Source: Legionella sp. (GTDB lineage Bacteria > Pseudomonadota > Gammaproteobacteria > Legionellales > Legionellaceae). Taken from it: a stretch of 37,045 bases of DNA. Under the pieces are notes generated by a model. That model had not been told where the DNA came from. It worked only from the letters and a program-made list of their open reading frames with translations, and did not search any database. Where the stretch lies: the NCBI GenBank assembly GCA_002786165.1, contig PEQK01000006.1, forward strand, positions 1 to 37,045, given 5' to 3'. The position numbers were made by a program, and so were the translations under genes. Below are positions 15,901 to 24,831 of the stretch, piece after piece. Within the stretch, counting starts at the first letter, position 1. Each line of letters begins with the position of its first letter.

Positions 15901-18850
15901 ATTTACTGGAGAAACCGTTAATTCTAAAGTTCATGCATTCAGTCAAGCAGGATTTATTTTTCAAAACTACCCAACCCCTGAATTGACTATTGATAACGAA
16001 CCATGCCAGCGCGTCTACGACGCTCATGACACCTCGCTTCTATATGATGCATGTAGAGAATGTCGTTTTGGTAATCTGGTGTGTTTTATGCAAGAGTTAG
16101 GGTCTCATATTCATGGCGTCTTTGAATTTAACACATCATTGTTTCATAAAAATACTATTGAACACATGATCAAAGCCTTTAAAACCCTACTAAAACATAT
16201 CACACAGCAACAAAACATCCCTGCTATCAACATCGAACTGCTAACCGACTCTCAAAAAAACACGTTATTCCATCACTGGAATCCAAAAATTACGACTTAT
16301 CCTAAAGACCAAAATTTAATCTCAATTTTTACAGAACAAGTCACTAAAAATCCGAATGCTATTGCGATTACGTATCAAAATAAAGCGATAACATACGGCG
16401 AGCTTGATAAGCAATCCAATCAAATGGCGCATCGATTGCAAAAAATGGGCGTCACCTATGAATGTCCTGTGGGTATTTTTATAAAAAAGGACATTGAACA
16501 TATCGTGGCCATGCTTAGTATCATCAAAGCAGGTGGTTACTATGTACCTTTAGCAAAAAGCCAACCTCAAGCCCGAATTCAATACATCATCAAAGATGTG
16601 GGGTTGATATTTCTTATTACTGATACAGAATTTAGCCAATATCTAGAACCCTCCACATTGGCACCTCTCACAATCCTCAATGTAGAAGACGCCTCTTTAC
16701 AATCAGAATCACATGAACAGCTTATGCAGCATACGCATCCTGAACAATTGGCCTATGTGTTATATACCTCAGGCACAACGGGCGATCTGAAAGGCGTTAT
16801 GATTGAACAAGCTGGTATTATAAGATTAGTAAAATCAACCAATTACATCAATATATCCGAAAAAGATCGTTTTGCTCAAACCTCAAATGTCCTGTTTGAT
16901 GCAGCCACTTTCGAAATATGGGGCGCTTTATTAAATGGCGCACATTTGGTATTGATTGATAAAAAAACGCTTTTGGACGCTACAAATTTGGGTGAATTTC
17001 TTAAAAAAGAAAAAATCTCCATTTTGTTTTTGACCACGCAACTATTCCATTCTTATGCATTCACTGAGCCTAGTTTGTTTCAAAAACTTAAGTATTTGGT
17101 CGTAGGGGGAGAAGCTGTCTTGTCTGAGGCGGTTCAACATGTATTTGATCAAACTAATCCGCCTACTTGCTTCATTAATGGCTATGGTCCGACAGAAAAC
17201 ACCACTTTTTCTACTACGTTTTCCATCAAAAAATCAGCAGATATTAATGATCCTATTTATATTGGTAAACCCATCACAGGTACCAAAGCATATGTCTTAG
17301 GTAAAAATTTAAAGCCCAAACCTGTGGGCGCTCCTGGGAGGCTATATCTCAGTGGCATTGGATTAGCACGTAAATATTTAAACCAAGACGCGCTCAATCA
17401 AGAAAAATTTATCGAATACGAACAAGAAAAATTATATGACACGGGGGACATTGTTGCCTGGCAATCCGATGGTCACTTGAAATACATGGGTCGCGAAGAT
17501 GACCAAATTAAAATCAATGGATATCGCATTGAATTAAATGAAATTGAAGCGCAATTAAAAACCCATCCTATGGTAGAGCAAGCCATTGTTTTAGTGGTCA
17601 CAAACAATCATCATCGACACCTTGCCGCCTATATTTTATTAAAAGATCACCAAAATCTGGCTGAGGTTAATTTATATCACCACTTAAAAACCACGCTCCC
17701 TAAATATATGTTACCTAGTTTTTATTGCCAGGTTGATCATTTACCTATTACCAACACGGGCAAAGTTGACAAAAAAATGCTCATTGGCCTTAATTTAAAA
17801 CACATCACTTACACAGAATATGAATCTCCAACAAGTTTGCTACAAAATAAAATCATTTCAATATATGCTGAGATATTACATATTGATCCCCAATTAATTG
17901 GAGTGAATTCTGAGTTTTTTGATCTGGGTGGCAACTCTATTTCTGCGCTTAGTTTAATTCGAACGCTTAATGATCAATTTCATGTCAAACTTAATTTCTC
18001 AATTTTATACGAATATGCCAATGTGAAATTATTGAGTGAGCAAATCAGTCAATTGCTGAGCGAAACTCATTTTACACCCGCCATTGACCATGAGCGTTTA
18101 TATGAAAATTCGCTTAAAAAAATCAAATCAGGTCGCCCAGGTAGAACACCCATTGTATTTGTACATCCGATAGGGGGTACGGGTTTTTGTTATTTGGATT
18201 TGATCAAACTGCTCCCTGAAGAACAACCTTGTTACATCATTCAAGATCCAAGTATTGATTCCAATCAAATTTTATTTGATGACATCGTATCTATGGCTAG
18301 TTTTTATAATCATTTATTATTAAAAAAACTACCCATTAATACTTTTATGCTCGCAGGATACTCTTTTGGAGGCATGCTGGCATTAGAAATGGTCTCTCAA
18401 CTTGAACAAAAGAACTCTGCAGAGTGTGTCACTGGGGTCATATCTTTTGATACTTGGGTCGTGTCCAATTGCGCAGATACACAAACCAAAGAAGCATTGA
18501 AGCACAGCATCATGCAACAATACCATCGTGTGGCTACTGATTTGATTCAAGAAAACTTCGATCCGCAGCCATGGATGGAGCTCTACTACTATCGATTACA
18601 AGATTTGGGTATGGCATATACCCCCCCTGTCATTCATAAAAAAATTATTTTATTTAAAGCACAACACCAAAGCGGAGAATTTTCTCTGATGAATCATGAT
18701 ACAAATTATCTTGATTTACATACCACCAAAGAGGTAGACATTCATTTGATTCCAGGTAACCACGATTCAATTCTTAAATTACCTCATGTAAAATCTATCA
18801 GCGAGATCATCAGCCACTATATAATGGACCCTATAAATGAGATGGCCTAA
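12926..18850 (+). CDS. FkbH-ACP-C-A-PCP-TE hybrid non-ribosomal peptide synthetase (predicted glyceryl-amino acid synthetase)
   Basis: A complete one-module assembly line in 1974 residues. Residues 1-530 are an FkbH-type unit. Its HAD domain has LDCDETLWSG (D188, C189, D190) and FIFIDDN, followed by a GNAT-like part (YGLVGVVAHH). FkbH enzymes load a glyceryl group from 1,3-bisphosphoglycerate onto an ACP. The ACP follows (LGIDSLKA, S608). The condensation domain spans about 665-1100 and has HHIIHDG (793-799). The adenylation domain spans about 1130-1640, with YTSGTTG near 1280, GYGPTEN and K1613. The PCP has LGGNSI (S1671). The C-terminal thioesterase has S1813 in GYSFGG, D1842 and H1946. All key catalytic residues are present. 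No oxidation or O-methylation genes for methoxymalonyl are nearby, so an unmodified glyceryl unit is expected. My pocket reading (D A F F V G G T F K) is close to valine codes. A weak AGGG precedes the ATG. The end overlaps the histidine kinase gene by 14 bp. Confidence 0.93.
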   Translation: MIIITSTFTADVMHPHLKMLLENFSDQEPLFIYNQIFQQMLMPSSAQNQNKQGMNVILIRLSDLFPVSKPFETQLSDMMQALQSMQKTMHVPLLMLITPSLALTPADQLFYDTIELQFKQQVDALQNIILLTSNDILSHTEPELIFDSFTEKHGHIPYTLDFYNSLSTLIARKYSLLSRKPYKVIILDCDETLWSGVVEEDGIDGIVIDQHDLALQQFILECHQAGFLLCLCSKNSEDSIFSVFKHRTDLVFDLEKHICTSRINWQPKSHNIQSIADELDLDPSSFIFIDDNKLECAEVKSHFPEVLVLELPKQKKDRLSYLKHIWAFDYQHTGAEDSSRTEFYQKNKLRHQLKSTSVSYKQFLKTLNIKTHIQTATNEHYERVIQLNQRTNQFNLCPNAMTSVAFQNSIVSGTPQCLTIHVSDKYGEYGLVGVVAHHIEHTELKIHAFFLSCRILGLGIEYDILKYILTLAKEHQVKTITIPFTITAKNIPAIEFLKKISGLSTLPFETPLTLNVSDIISHAPDVPNEPLQNSTKPIQRTHSASNDFMIDIAQHSIKASNTMHAGKGSPKKSNTFQSIKINLLERFKQHDLVIANMDSSFLDLGIDSLKAVLIASEIFQTYQIEINPFELLHQTVTVNKLIKQLLEKIEHPDTHPISTSNTMVDIPLSNAQKRLWYDEKLSEKTSRNNMFLAYELPSDVHIGCMERAFLTLIERHDVLRFAFYEKEGDPFIKVQSMDSLNFQMQHVVLSDPLMVQTFAETFQHQPFELYHAPLLRVALVQCGRQTRLLISIHHIIHDGWSLNVLSQELSLFYNAYSKNIALQLPPQTSSYVDFIYWEKEHISHDVLLNQKEYWEKSLYKLPKLELIYDKIRKENNDIQLNHRINFKLDEQTTRQLKRLSINQHVTLYDLLISAFGLLLSHYTNQSDVSFLTAVSGRHHAHTANMMGFFVNLLLVRFQIGSDITFQELLKTNKKILNHIFAHQDLPYNEILQFTGETVNSKVHAFSQAGFIFQNYPTPELTIDNEPCQRVYDAHDTSLLYDACRECRFGNLVCFMQELGSHIHGVFEFNTSLFHKNTIEHMIKAFKTLLKHITQQQNIPAINIELLTDSQKNTLFHHWNPKITTYPKDQNLISIFTEQVTKNPNAIAITYQNKAITYGELDKQSNQMAHRLQKMGVTYECPVGIFIKKDIEHIVAMLSIIKAGGYYVPLAKSQPQARIQYIIKDVGLIFLITDTEFSQYLEPSTLAPLTILNVEDASLQSESHEQLMQHTHPEQLAYVLYTSGTTGDLKGVMIEQAGIIRLVKSTNYINISEKDRFAQTSNVLFDAATFEIWGALLNGAHLVLIDKKTLLDATNLGEFLKKEKISILFLTTQLFHSYAFTEPSLFQKLKYLVVGGEAVLSEAVQHVFDQTNPPTCFINGYGPTENTTFSTTFSIKKSADINDPIYIGKPITGTKAYVLGKNLKPKPVGAPGRLYLSGIGLARKYLNQDALNQEKFIEYEQEKLYDTGDIVAWQSDGHLKYMGREDDQIKINGYRIELNEIEAQLKTHPMVEQAIVLVVTNNHHRHLAAYILLKDHQNLAEVNLYHHLKTTLPKYMLPSFYCQVDHLPITNTGKVDKKMLIGLNLKHITYTEYESPTSLLQNKIISIYAEILHIDPQLIGVNSEFFDLGGNSISALSLIRTLNDQFHVKLNFSILYEYANVKLLSEQISQLLSETHFTPAIDHERLYENSLKKIKSGRPGRTPIVFVHPIGGTGFCYLDLIKLLPEEQPCYIIQDPSIDSNQILFDDIVSMASFYNHLLLKKLPINTFMLAGYSFGGMLALEMVSQLEQKNSAECVTGVISFDTWVVSNCADTQTKEALKHSIMQQYHRVATDLIQENFDPQPWMELYYYRLQDLGMAYTPPVIHKKIILFKAQHQSGEFSLMNHDTNYLDLHTTKEVDIHLIPGNHDSILKLPHVKSISEIISHYIMDPINEMA

Positions 18851-21266
18851 TATTAATATTATCAACTTTATCTACCATAAACTATTTGATCAATGCCCTA
18901 ATCCCGCATACTGGATTGACCGCAAAGGACAATATTTAGGGTGTAATCAACAGTACAAGCAATTGCTGCAAATACCGCTTAAAAGTAAATTGATTGGCTT
19001 GAACGTGAATCAGTATCTTGAAAACTTAGCAATACGCGTTGAATATACCAATCAGTCATCAAAAAAGTGTAAATCTCTTCAAAAAACGTATTATTTCGGC
19101 ACTCAAGCGCATAAAACATTCCAAGTCACACAGTTTTCTTGTTTTGGGGTCACTTTTTTTCTAGAAGAAAATTTGCAATTTCATATCAAACGTCTCCGGG
19201 ATTTAGAACAAAAATACGCCGTTTTAAAGCATAAAAGTGATAAAACCAAAGCTTATCTTAATAATTTAATTCAAATTGTTCCAGCAAGCGTGTATTGGAA
19301 AGATACACATAGCATTATTTTGGGAGGCAATTTAGCACATGCTAAATTGGCAGGATTTTCTCGCCCTGAAGATGTGATTGGTAAAACAGAGTTTGATTTT
19401 GTATGGCGGAATCAAGCAGAAGATATCATTGAAAATGACCAAAAAATTATGACCTCTGGGGAAGGATTGAAATTAGAAGAAATCGCGACATTAAGTGATG
19501 GCGCCATTCATACGTTCCTTACATCTAAAGAACCACTAAGAGACAAAAATGGCAAGGTCATTGGCATCATTGGTATTTCCTTAGATATTACCGAATTGAA
19601 AAAACTTCAAGATGATCTTCGTAAAGCAAAAGAAGCAGCCGAGGTAGCCAATCGTGCTAAAACTGAGTTCATTGCCAATATGAGCCATGACATTCGTACG
19701 CCGTTAACGGGCGTACTCGGTATGGCGCAAATTCTTGAAGATACTTTGGTGGATCCTAAGCAAAAACAGTACGCCCAATGGTTAGGTGACAGCGGTGGTC
19801 AGCTGCTGAAAATGTTAAACGAAGTTTTAGATGCTATCTCAGCAGACAGCGTCCATGAAAATCAGGCCACAGAAGAAGCATTCAATTTATCGGAATTAAT
19901 CTATTCCATCGTCGAATTAGAATTGCCCTCAATTATTGTTAAAAAGATTGAACTACTCACGGATATTACCCCAAATCTTCCCCCTATTCTGATCGGTGAC
20001 AAAAAGAAGATTTACCATATTCTATTAAATCTTTTAAGCAATGCCGTCAAATTTACCAAAGTAGGTCACGTCAAAATCGAAGTGTATCCGATCAAAAAAG
20101 ACCCCAAAACCATCTTATTGCAATTCGATGTTTCAGACACAGGTATTGGCATTCCTTATGATGCGCAGGACAAAGTGTTTGATCGATTTTTTCATGTCAA
20201 GCCTTCTTATAAAGGCATCTATGAAGGTCGTGGATTGGGCTTACATATTGTCAAATCCTACATTGAATCATTAGGTGGGAAAATTACAGTAGAAAGTATT
20301 CCAGACGTCGGAACCAAGTTTTCTTTCCAGCTTCTGACAAAAATTGGCCACCCAAATTTATTGCCAAGCCCAACACAAGATGCATCAATTACCGAGAAAA
20401 AACCTTTTTCTTCTCAAACACTGTCCAAAATGCCGCATATCTTAATTGTGGAAGACAATACCATCGCATTAACCATTGTTGAGTCAATTGTACATCAAGC
20501 CAAACTCACGTCTTCTTCTGCAACCGATGGTGAATCAGCGCTTGAATTAGCTAAAACACATTCGTTTGATTTGATCATGACAGATATTGGATTACCAGGT
20601 ATTTCCGGATGCGACTTTACCGAACAGTTCAGAGCATGGGAAAAATCTCAGAACAAAAACCCCATTCCAATTGTAGGACTCACTGCGCACGCTGAACATA
20701 CGATTCGCAATAAATGTTTACTTTCGGGTATGAACGATATCTATTGTAAACCTTTAACGTTATGTGCTTTAGAAATGATTATTTCTAAATTTTTCTGTAA
20801 AAGCATCTTGCAAGAACTCACTCAGTGCACAGACTCACCAAACAATCAAAACCCCATTGATGATCTTCATTTGCCCACTAAAGAAAAACAACTCTTTCAA
20901 TTAGACCATTTTCCATTGCTTAATAAAGAATCAGCTCTGATCAACTTAGGATCTAATAAAACCTTACTGATTAATATGTTAAAAGAATTCATTGCACATG
21001 CGATGCCCGCGGATCGAAAAATATTAGAAGCCGCTTTTAAGAAAAAAGATTGGGACAAAATTGAAGAGCTCACCCACAAAATCAAAGGTGGTGCGGTGTA
21101 TCTTGGCCTTGATCGTATGCAATACGCTTGCCAATATTTAGAAAGATATCACAAAGCAGGACACACCAAATTACTCGTGCAATTGTACGAACAATTCATG
21201 CGTATTTTTGGAGAAACACTGCATATGATTGAAGAATGGCTTGAGTTAGAACAAACGCCCTCTTAG
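18837..21266 (+). CDS. Soluble hybrid histidine kinase (PAS-PAS-HisKA-HATPase-REC-Hpt)
   Basis: The 809-residue cytosolic sensor has no membrane helix. PAS 1 lies at about 14-115 (PNPAYWIDRKGQYLGCNQQY) and PAS 2 at about 140-262 (PASVYWKDTHSIILGGN to GIIGISLDITELKKL). A short coiled linker leads to HisKA with the phospho-acceptor H284 in NMSHDIRTPL. The HATPase N, G1 and G2 boxes are LLNLLSNAVKFT, DTGIGIP and GRGLGLHIV. A receiver follows with D583 in MTDIGLPG and Lys in CKPL. It ends with an Hpt domain with H747 in THKIKGG. The full phosphorelay lacks only an output domain, and no response regulator gene adjoins it. ATG 18837 lies inside the synthetase gene, whose stop is 18850, so translation is probably coupled. 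It is likely to sense a cytosolic ligand or redox state. Confidence 0.95.
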   Translation: MRWPNINIINFIYHKLFDQCPNPAYWIDRKGQYLGCNQQYKQLLQIPLKSKLIGLNVNQYLENLAIRVEYTNQSSKKCKSLQKTYYFGTQAHKTFQVTQFSCFGVTFFLEENLQFHIKRLRDLEQKYAVLKHKSDKTKAYLNNLIQIVPASVYWKDTHSIILGGNLAHAKLAGFSRPEDVIGKTEFDFVWRNQAEDIIENDQKIMTSGEGLKLEEIATLSDGAIHTFLTSKEPLRDKNGKVIGIIGISLDITELKKLQDDLRKAKEAAEVANRAKTEFIANMSHDIRTPLTGVLGMAQILEDTLVDPKQKQYAQWLGDSGGQLLKMLNEVLDAISADSVHENQATEEAFNLSELIYSIVELELPSIIVKKIELLTDITPNLPPILIGDKKKIYHILLNLLSNAVKFTKVGHVKIEVYPIKKDPKTILLQFDVSDTGIGIPYDAQDKVFDRFFHVKPSYKGIYEGRGLGLHIVKSYIESLGGKITVESIPDVGTKFSFQLLTKIGHPNLLPSPTQDASITEKKPFSSQTLSKMPHILIVEDNTIALTIVESIVHQAKLTSSSATDGESALELAKTHSFDLIMTDIGLPGISGCDFTEQFRAWEKSQNKNPIPIVGLTAHAEHTIRNKCLLSGMNDIYCKPLTLCALEMIISKFFCKSILQELTQCTDSPNNQNPIDDLHLPTKEKQLFQLDHFPLLNKESALINLGSNKTLLINMLKEFIAHAMPADRKILEAAFKKKDWDKIEELTHKIKGGAVYLGLDRMQYACQYLERYHKAGHTKLLVQLYEQFMRIFGETLHMIEEWLELEQTPS

Positions 21267-21274
21267 AGACTAAT

Positions 21275-22492
21275 ATGAAATCTCGATTACTGTATATTGT
21301 ATTGATCCTTTTCTTTGCCGCGACAGCCCTAATATGGTTTGTCTGGCCAACAAAGGAACCTCAGAGCAAAGCTCAAAATATGACATTGAAAGCAATCGAT
21401 TTTGCTGAGCTTCCGCATTGGAACTCTTCGTCTTTGATCCATTCTTTGAAAACGTTTCAAATATCTTGCAGATGTTTTTTAAAACAAAACCCAGAACGCC
21501 CGGTTGGTAATCAATGGTTTGCGCTACAAGCCAAAGATTGGTTTCCTGCGTGCAAAGCAGCTTTAAGCATAGACCCTAAGAACGCGCAACAAGCCCAGCA
21601 TTTTTTTGAGAATTGGTTCCAACCAGCTGAGTTTTATCAAAATAATACGCTCACCGGGCTGTTTACTGGGTATTATGTACCTGAGATTGAGGCCAGTTTA
21701 CATAAGACGACTGAGTACAACGTACCCATTTATGGCACACCTACGAATTTGGTCAAAATTGATTTAAATACATTTGACCCAACATTGCCTACTCGGCAAT
21801 TATGGGGCAGGCTTGAGCATAATCGTATGGTACCTTTTTATTCTCGTGAAGAAATTGACCAAGGTGCAATACAGCATGTAGCACCAATTATTGCTTATAT
21901 TCGCAGTCCTATTGATCGCTTATTCATTGAAGTTCAAGGATCAGCGCTGCTAAGCTTGCAAGACGGAACCAAATTAAATTTAGGGTATTCAGGAAAAAAT
22001 GGATTGCCCTATACTGCCATAGGACGTGTCTTGATGGACCGCGGTATTTTAAATTATGACACCCTTTCCAAACAAAACATTGAAGCCTATTTGAACGCTC
22101 ATCCTGAAGAAACAAATGATATCCTTCACAAAAATCGTTCTTTTGTATTTTTCAAACCTCTTGCAGAAAATGGCGCATTTGGCTCACAAGGTGTACCACT
22201 CACACCAGGATATTCCTTAGCAGTGGATCTCAATTGGGTGCCTATTGGCATGCCTATTTGGCTAAATACCACATTCCCAGATCCTCAGCAAACTACGCAT
22301 CACTCATTGAATCGATTAATGATCGCTCAAGACACGGGTGGCGCAATCAAAGGCACGGTTAGGGGCGATGTATTTTGGGGCAATGGCGAAGATGCAGCCG
22401 CAATTGCAGGTAAAATGAAAAATACTGGGCGTTATTGGTTGTTGATTCCAAAAGCAGCTTTCAAACAGATAGCTTTAGCCAAATCATATTGA
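21275..22492 (+). CDS. mltA: MltA, membrane-bound lytic murein transglycosylase A
   Basis: MltA cleaves the MurNAc-GlcNAc bond of peptidoglycan to give 1,6-anhydro-muropeptides. Family landmarks are LTGLFTGYYVPEIEAS, APIIAYIRSPIDRLFIEVQGSA, and the C-terminal 3D domain AQDTGGAIKGTVRGDVFWG with its conserved aspartates. The 405-residue length is typical. The N-terminus (MKSRLLYIVLILFFAATALIWFVWPTK) has no lipobox cysteine, unlike the E. coli lipoprotein. It should therefore be held in the inner membrane by an uncleaved anchor, or be released. It starts 8 bp after the kinase gene and is followed by a terminator, so it may be the third gene of the synthetase operon. No separate promoter is evident, though one inside the kinase gene is possible. 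Confidence 0.94.
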   Translation: MKSRLLYIVLILFFAATALIWFVWPTKEPQSKAQNMTLKAIDFAELPHWNSSSLIHSLKTFQISCRCFLKQNPERPVGNQWFALQAKDWFPACKAALSIDPKNAQQAQHFFENWFQPAEFYQNNTLTGLFTGYYVPEIEASLHKTTEYNVPIYGTPTNLVKIDLNTFDPTLPTRQLWGRLEHNRMVPFYSREEIDQGAIQHVAPIIAYIRSPIDRLFIEVQGSALLSLQDGTKLNLGYSGKNGLPYTAIGRVLMDRGILNYDTLSKQNIEAYLNAHPEETNDILHKNRSFVFFKPLAENGAFGSQGVPLTPGYSLAVDLNWVPIGMPIWLNTTFPDPQQTTHHSLNRLMIAQDTGGAIKGTVRGDVFWGNGEDAAAIAGKMKNTGRYWLLIPKAAFKQIALAKSY

Positions 22493-22510
22493 AATATATA
22501 TTATAAAGTC

Positions 22511-22547
22511 GCCTCAAACTGATGTGCGTCAGAGGCACCGTTTTTTT
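22511..22547 (+). terminator. Terminator after mltA
   Basis: GCCTC (22511-22515) pairs with GAGGC (22532-22536). Inner TGA/TCA pairs lie across a bulge, and ACCG plus a seven-T tract follow. It ends the plus-strand unit before convergent uvrD. Confidence 0.7.
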
Positions 22548-22603
22548 CGATTAAGACTGATCGCCCGCAGCTCCCGAAAATTCTCCGCCAATTTTTCGTA
22601 AAT

Positions 22604-24763
22604 TTAAATAATCAAATTTGCATAAGCTACCACCAACCATTTGGTGCCATGATCTCCAAATTTAATCTGCACACGAGTATGCGCACCACTTCCTTCAAGC
22701 GCCAAAATCACCCCAGAACCAAAATGCGCATGCCCCACGGATTGGCCTAATTGCAAACCCGATTCATGTGCGGCACGAGAAAAAGCAGGTTTCACAGCTA
22801 CTGTACGGCCACTGACTCGAATTTCTTCTAACAATTCCTTGGGAATTTCACCCAAAAATCTAGACGGACGATGATACTCTTCTCGCCCGTATTGCCGTCG
22901 GATTTCAGCATAAGTCATCACCAATTGCTGCATAGCACGTGTCATGCCCACGTAACATAATCGGCGCTCTTCTTCCAATCGACCTGGTTCGTCTGCTGAT
23001 TGTTTGGCGGGAAACAACCCTTCTTCCATGCCCACTAAAAATACCGCAGGAAACTCTAAGCCTTTAGCCGCATGCAAAGTCATCATATGCACATATTCTT
23101 CATGCTCTTCAGCCTGCCATTCTCCTGCTTCAAGCGAGGCATGAGACAAAAATTGGACAAGAAGTGGTAGTTCTTCATCATCTTCATAACGAAATTCTTT
23201 GGCGGCACTGACCAATTCTTGTAAATTTTGTAATTTGGATTCTGCCAAATCGCCTTTGATCTTGGCATAATAGGCATATAACCCAGATTGATTAATCACT
23301 TTGCTGATCTGTTCTTCCAAAGGCAAGCCCAAAATATCATCTTGCAAGGTTGCAATTAAGTTTAAAAAAGCTGCCAAAGCACTACTGGCACGCTGCGGTA
23401 ATTGAGCAGCAGATAAAATAGCCAGCGATGCTGCCCATAAGGAAATCGACTCAGTTCGGGCAAAGGTTCGAACCGTATCTAAAGTCTTTTCGCCAACGCC
23501 TCGCGTCGGTAAATTCACCACACGTTCGAACGCTGCATCATCATCTCGATTCAGGATCAGCCGCAAATACGCCATGGTGTCTTTGATTTCTGCGCGTTCA
23601 AAAAAGCGCACGCCACCATGAATACGATAGCCTATGTTTGAGCGCAAAAAGGCTTCCTCTAATACCCGTGATTGGGCATTTGAACGGTACAACACAGCTA
23701 TGTCTCGTAAAGGACGGCCACGTTGATGCTCCATGGCGACCCGTTCGCTGACAAAACGAGCTTCTTCTAATTCATTAAATGCTGAAAAAACAACAATTTT
23801 TTCCCCTTGCTGACCTGAAGTCCATAAAGACTTACCCATTCGCGCACTGTTATGAGCAATTAATGCGTTAGCTGCTTGAAGAATAATGGCACTCGAACGG
23901 TAATTTTGCTCCAATCTAACAACCTGGGTATCCTGAAAGTCTCGAGAAAATCGCTGAATATTTTCAACTTTGGCACCGCGCCACCCATAAATAGATTGAT
24001 CATCATCACCAACGACCATCACTTTCGCGTGTTGTCCCGCGAGCAAGCGAATCCAAGCGTATTGGATAGTATTCGTATCTTGAAACTCATCCACCAAAAT
24101 AGTTTGAAAACGGCTTTGATAATGAGCTAATAAAGAGGGATTATCTCGTAGTAATTCATGCGTTCGTAATAAAATTTCGGCAAAATCAATCACACCAGAA
24201 ATTTGACAGGCTTTTTCGTAAGCGGCATAAATTCTGAGCCAAGTTTTGACTGGACCATAAGACAAGGCAACGACTTGATGGGATCTTAATCCTTCGTCTT
24301 TGTTGCCATTGATAAAAGATTGAGCTTGCTTCACCGGCCATTGCTCAGGATCCAATTGCAGATCACTCATAACACGCTTGATCATACGGGCTTGATCGTC
24401 ACTGTCTAAAATTTGAAAGGCTTCAGGTAGTTTGGCATCTTGATGGTGACGACGCAATAATCGATGACAAATGCCATGAAATGTTCCAATCCATAAGTCC
24501 GATAAAGATTGATGCAAAATCGCAGACAATCGTGCTTTCATTTCTCCAGCGGCTTTATTGGTAAACGTCACAGCCAATACGCCATCTAAAGACACGTGTT
24601 GTGCATGCATTAAATAAGCAATGCGACTGACCAATACCCGAGTTTTACCAGAACCCGCGCCAGCTAAAATTAATAAATGTCCCAGAGGGGCTGTCACTGC
24701 AGCCCATTGAGCCTCATTCAAACCCTCTAGCCAAGGCTCTTTTATATGTTCCTGTGTTGGCAT
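22604..24763 (-). CDS. uvrD: UvrD, DNA helicase II
   Basis: A superfamily 1A 3'-5' helicase for nucleotide excision and mismatch repair. The motifs appear in order: LAGAGSGKTRVL (Walker A), VTFTNKAAGEMK (Ia), DEFQDTN (II), GDDDQSIYGWRGA (III), EQNYRSS (IV), MTLHAAKGLEF (V) and RRLCYVGMTRA (VI). The C-terminus keeps the Tudor-like domain that contacts RNA polymerase (GQSVGHAHFGSGVIL, VQIKFGDHGTKWL). The length of 719 residues equals that of the E. coli protein. The frame opens with GTG 24769, but ATG 24763 is the likelier start. It is divergent from the TPR gene. No complete LexA operator is visible upstream. Confidence 0.97.
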   Translation of the reverse strand: MPTQEHIKEPWLEGLNEAQWAAVTAPLGHLLILAGAGSGKTRVLVSRIAYLMHAQHVSLDGVLAVTFTNKAAGEMKARLSAILHQSLSDLWIGTFHGICHRLLRRHHQDAKLPEAFQILDSDDQARMIKRVMSDLQLDPEQWPVKQAQSFINGNKDEGLRSHQVVALSYGPVKTWLRIYAAYEKACQISGVIDFAEILLRTHELLRDNPSLLAHYQSRFQTILVDEFQDTNTIQYAWIRLLAGQHAKVMVVGDDDQSIYGWRGAKVENIQRFSRDFQDTQVVRLEQNYRSSAIILQAANALIAHNSARMGKSLWTSGQQGEKIVVFSAFNELEEARFVSERVAMEHQRGRPLRDIAVLYRSNAQSRVLEEAFLRSNIGYRIHGGVRFFERAEIKDTMAYLRLILNRDDDAAFERVVNLPTRGVGEKTLDTVRTFARTESISLWAASLAILSAAQLPQRASSALAAFLNLIATLQDDILGLPLEEQISKVINQSGLYAYYAKIKGDLAESKLQNLQELVSAAKEFRYEDDEELPLLVQFLSHASLEAGEWQAEEHEEYVHMMTLHAAKGLEFPAVFLVGMEEGLFPAKQSADEPGRLEEERRLCYVGMTRAMQQLVMTYAEIRRQYGREEYHRPSRFLGEIPKELLEEIRVSGRTVAVKPAFSRAAHESGLQLGQSVGHAHFGSGVILALEGSGAHTRVQIKFGDHGTKWLVVAYANLII

Positions 24764-24831
24764 GACCACTCAACAAACCTCATAAATTAAATCACGCCAA
24801 AGTATAACAGAAAGTATCCATCATCATCGAA

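Noticed and set aside
12926-18850. Siderophore synthetase
   Set aside because: One module with an FkbH starter, and no salicylate, hydroxamate, transport or iron-box features nearby.
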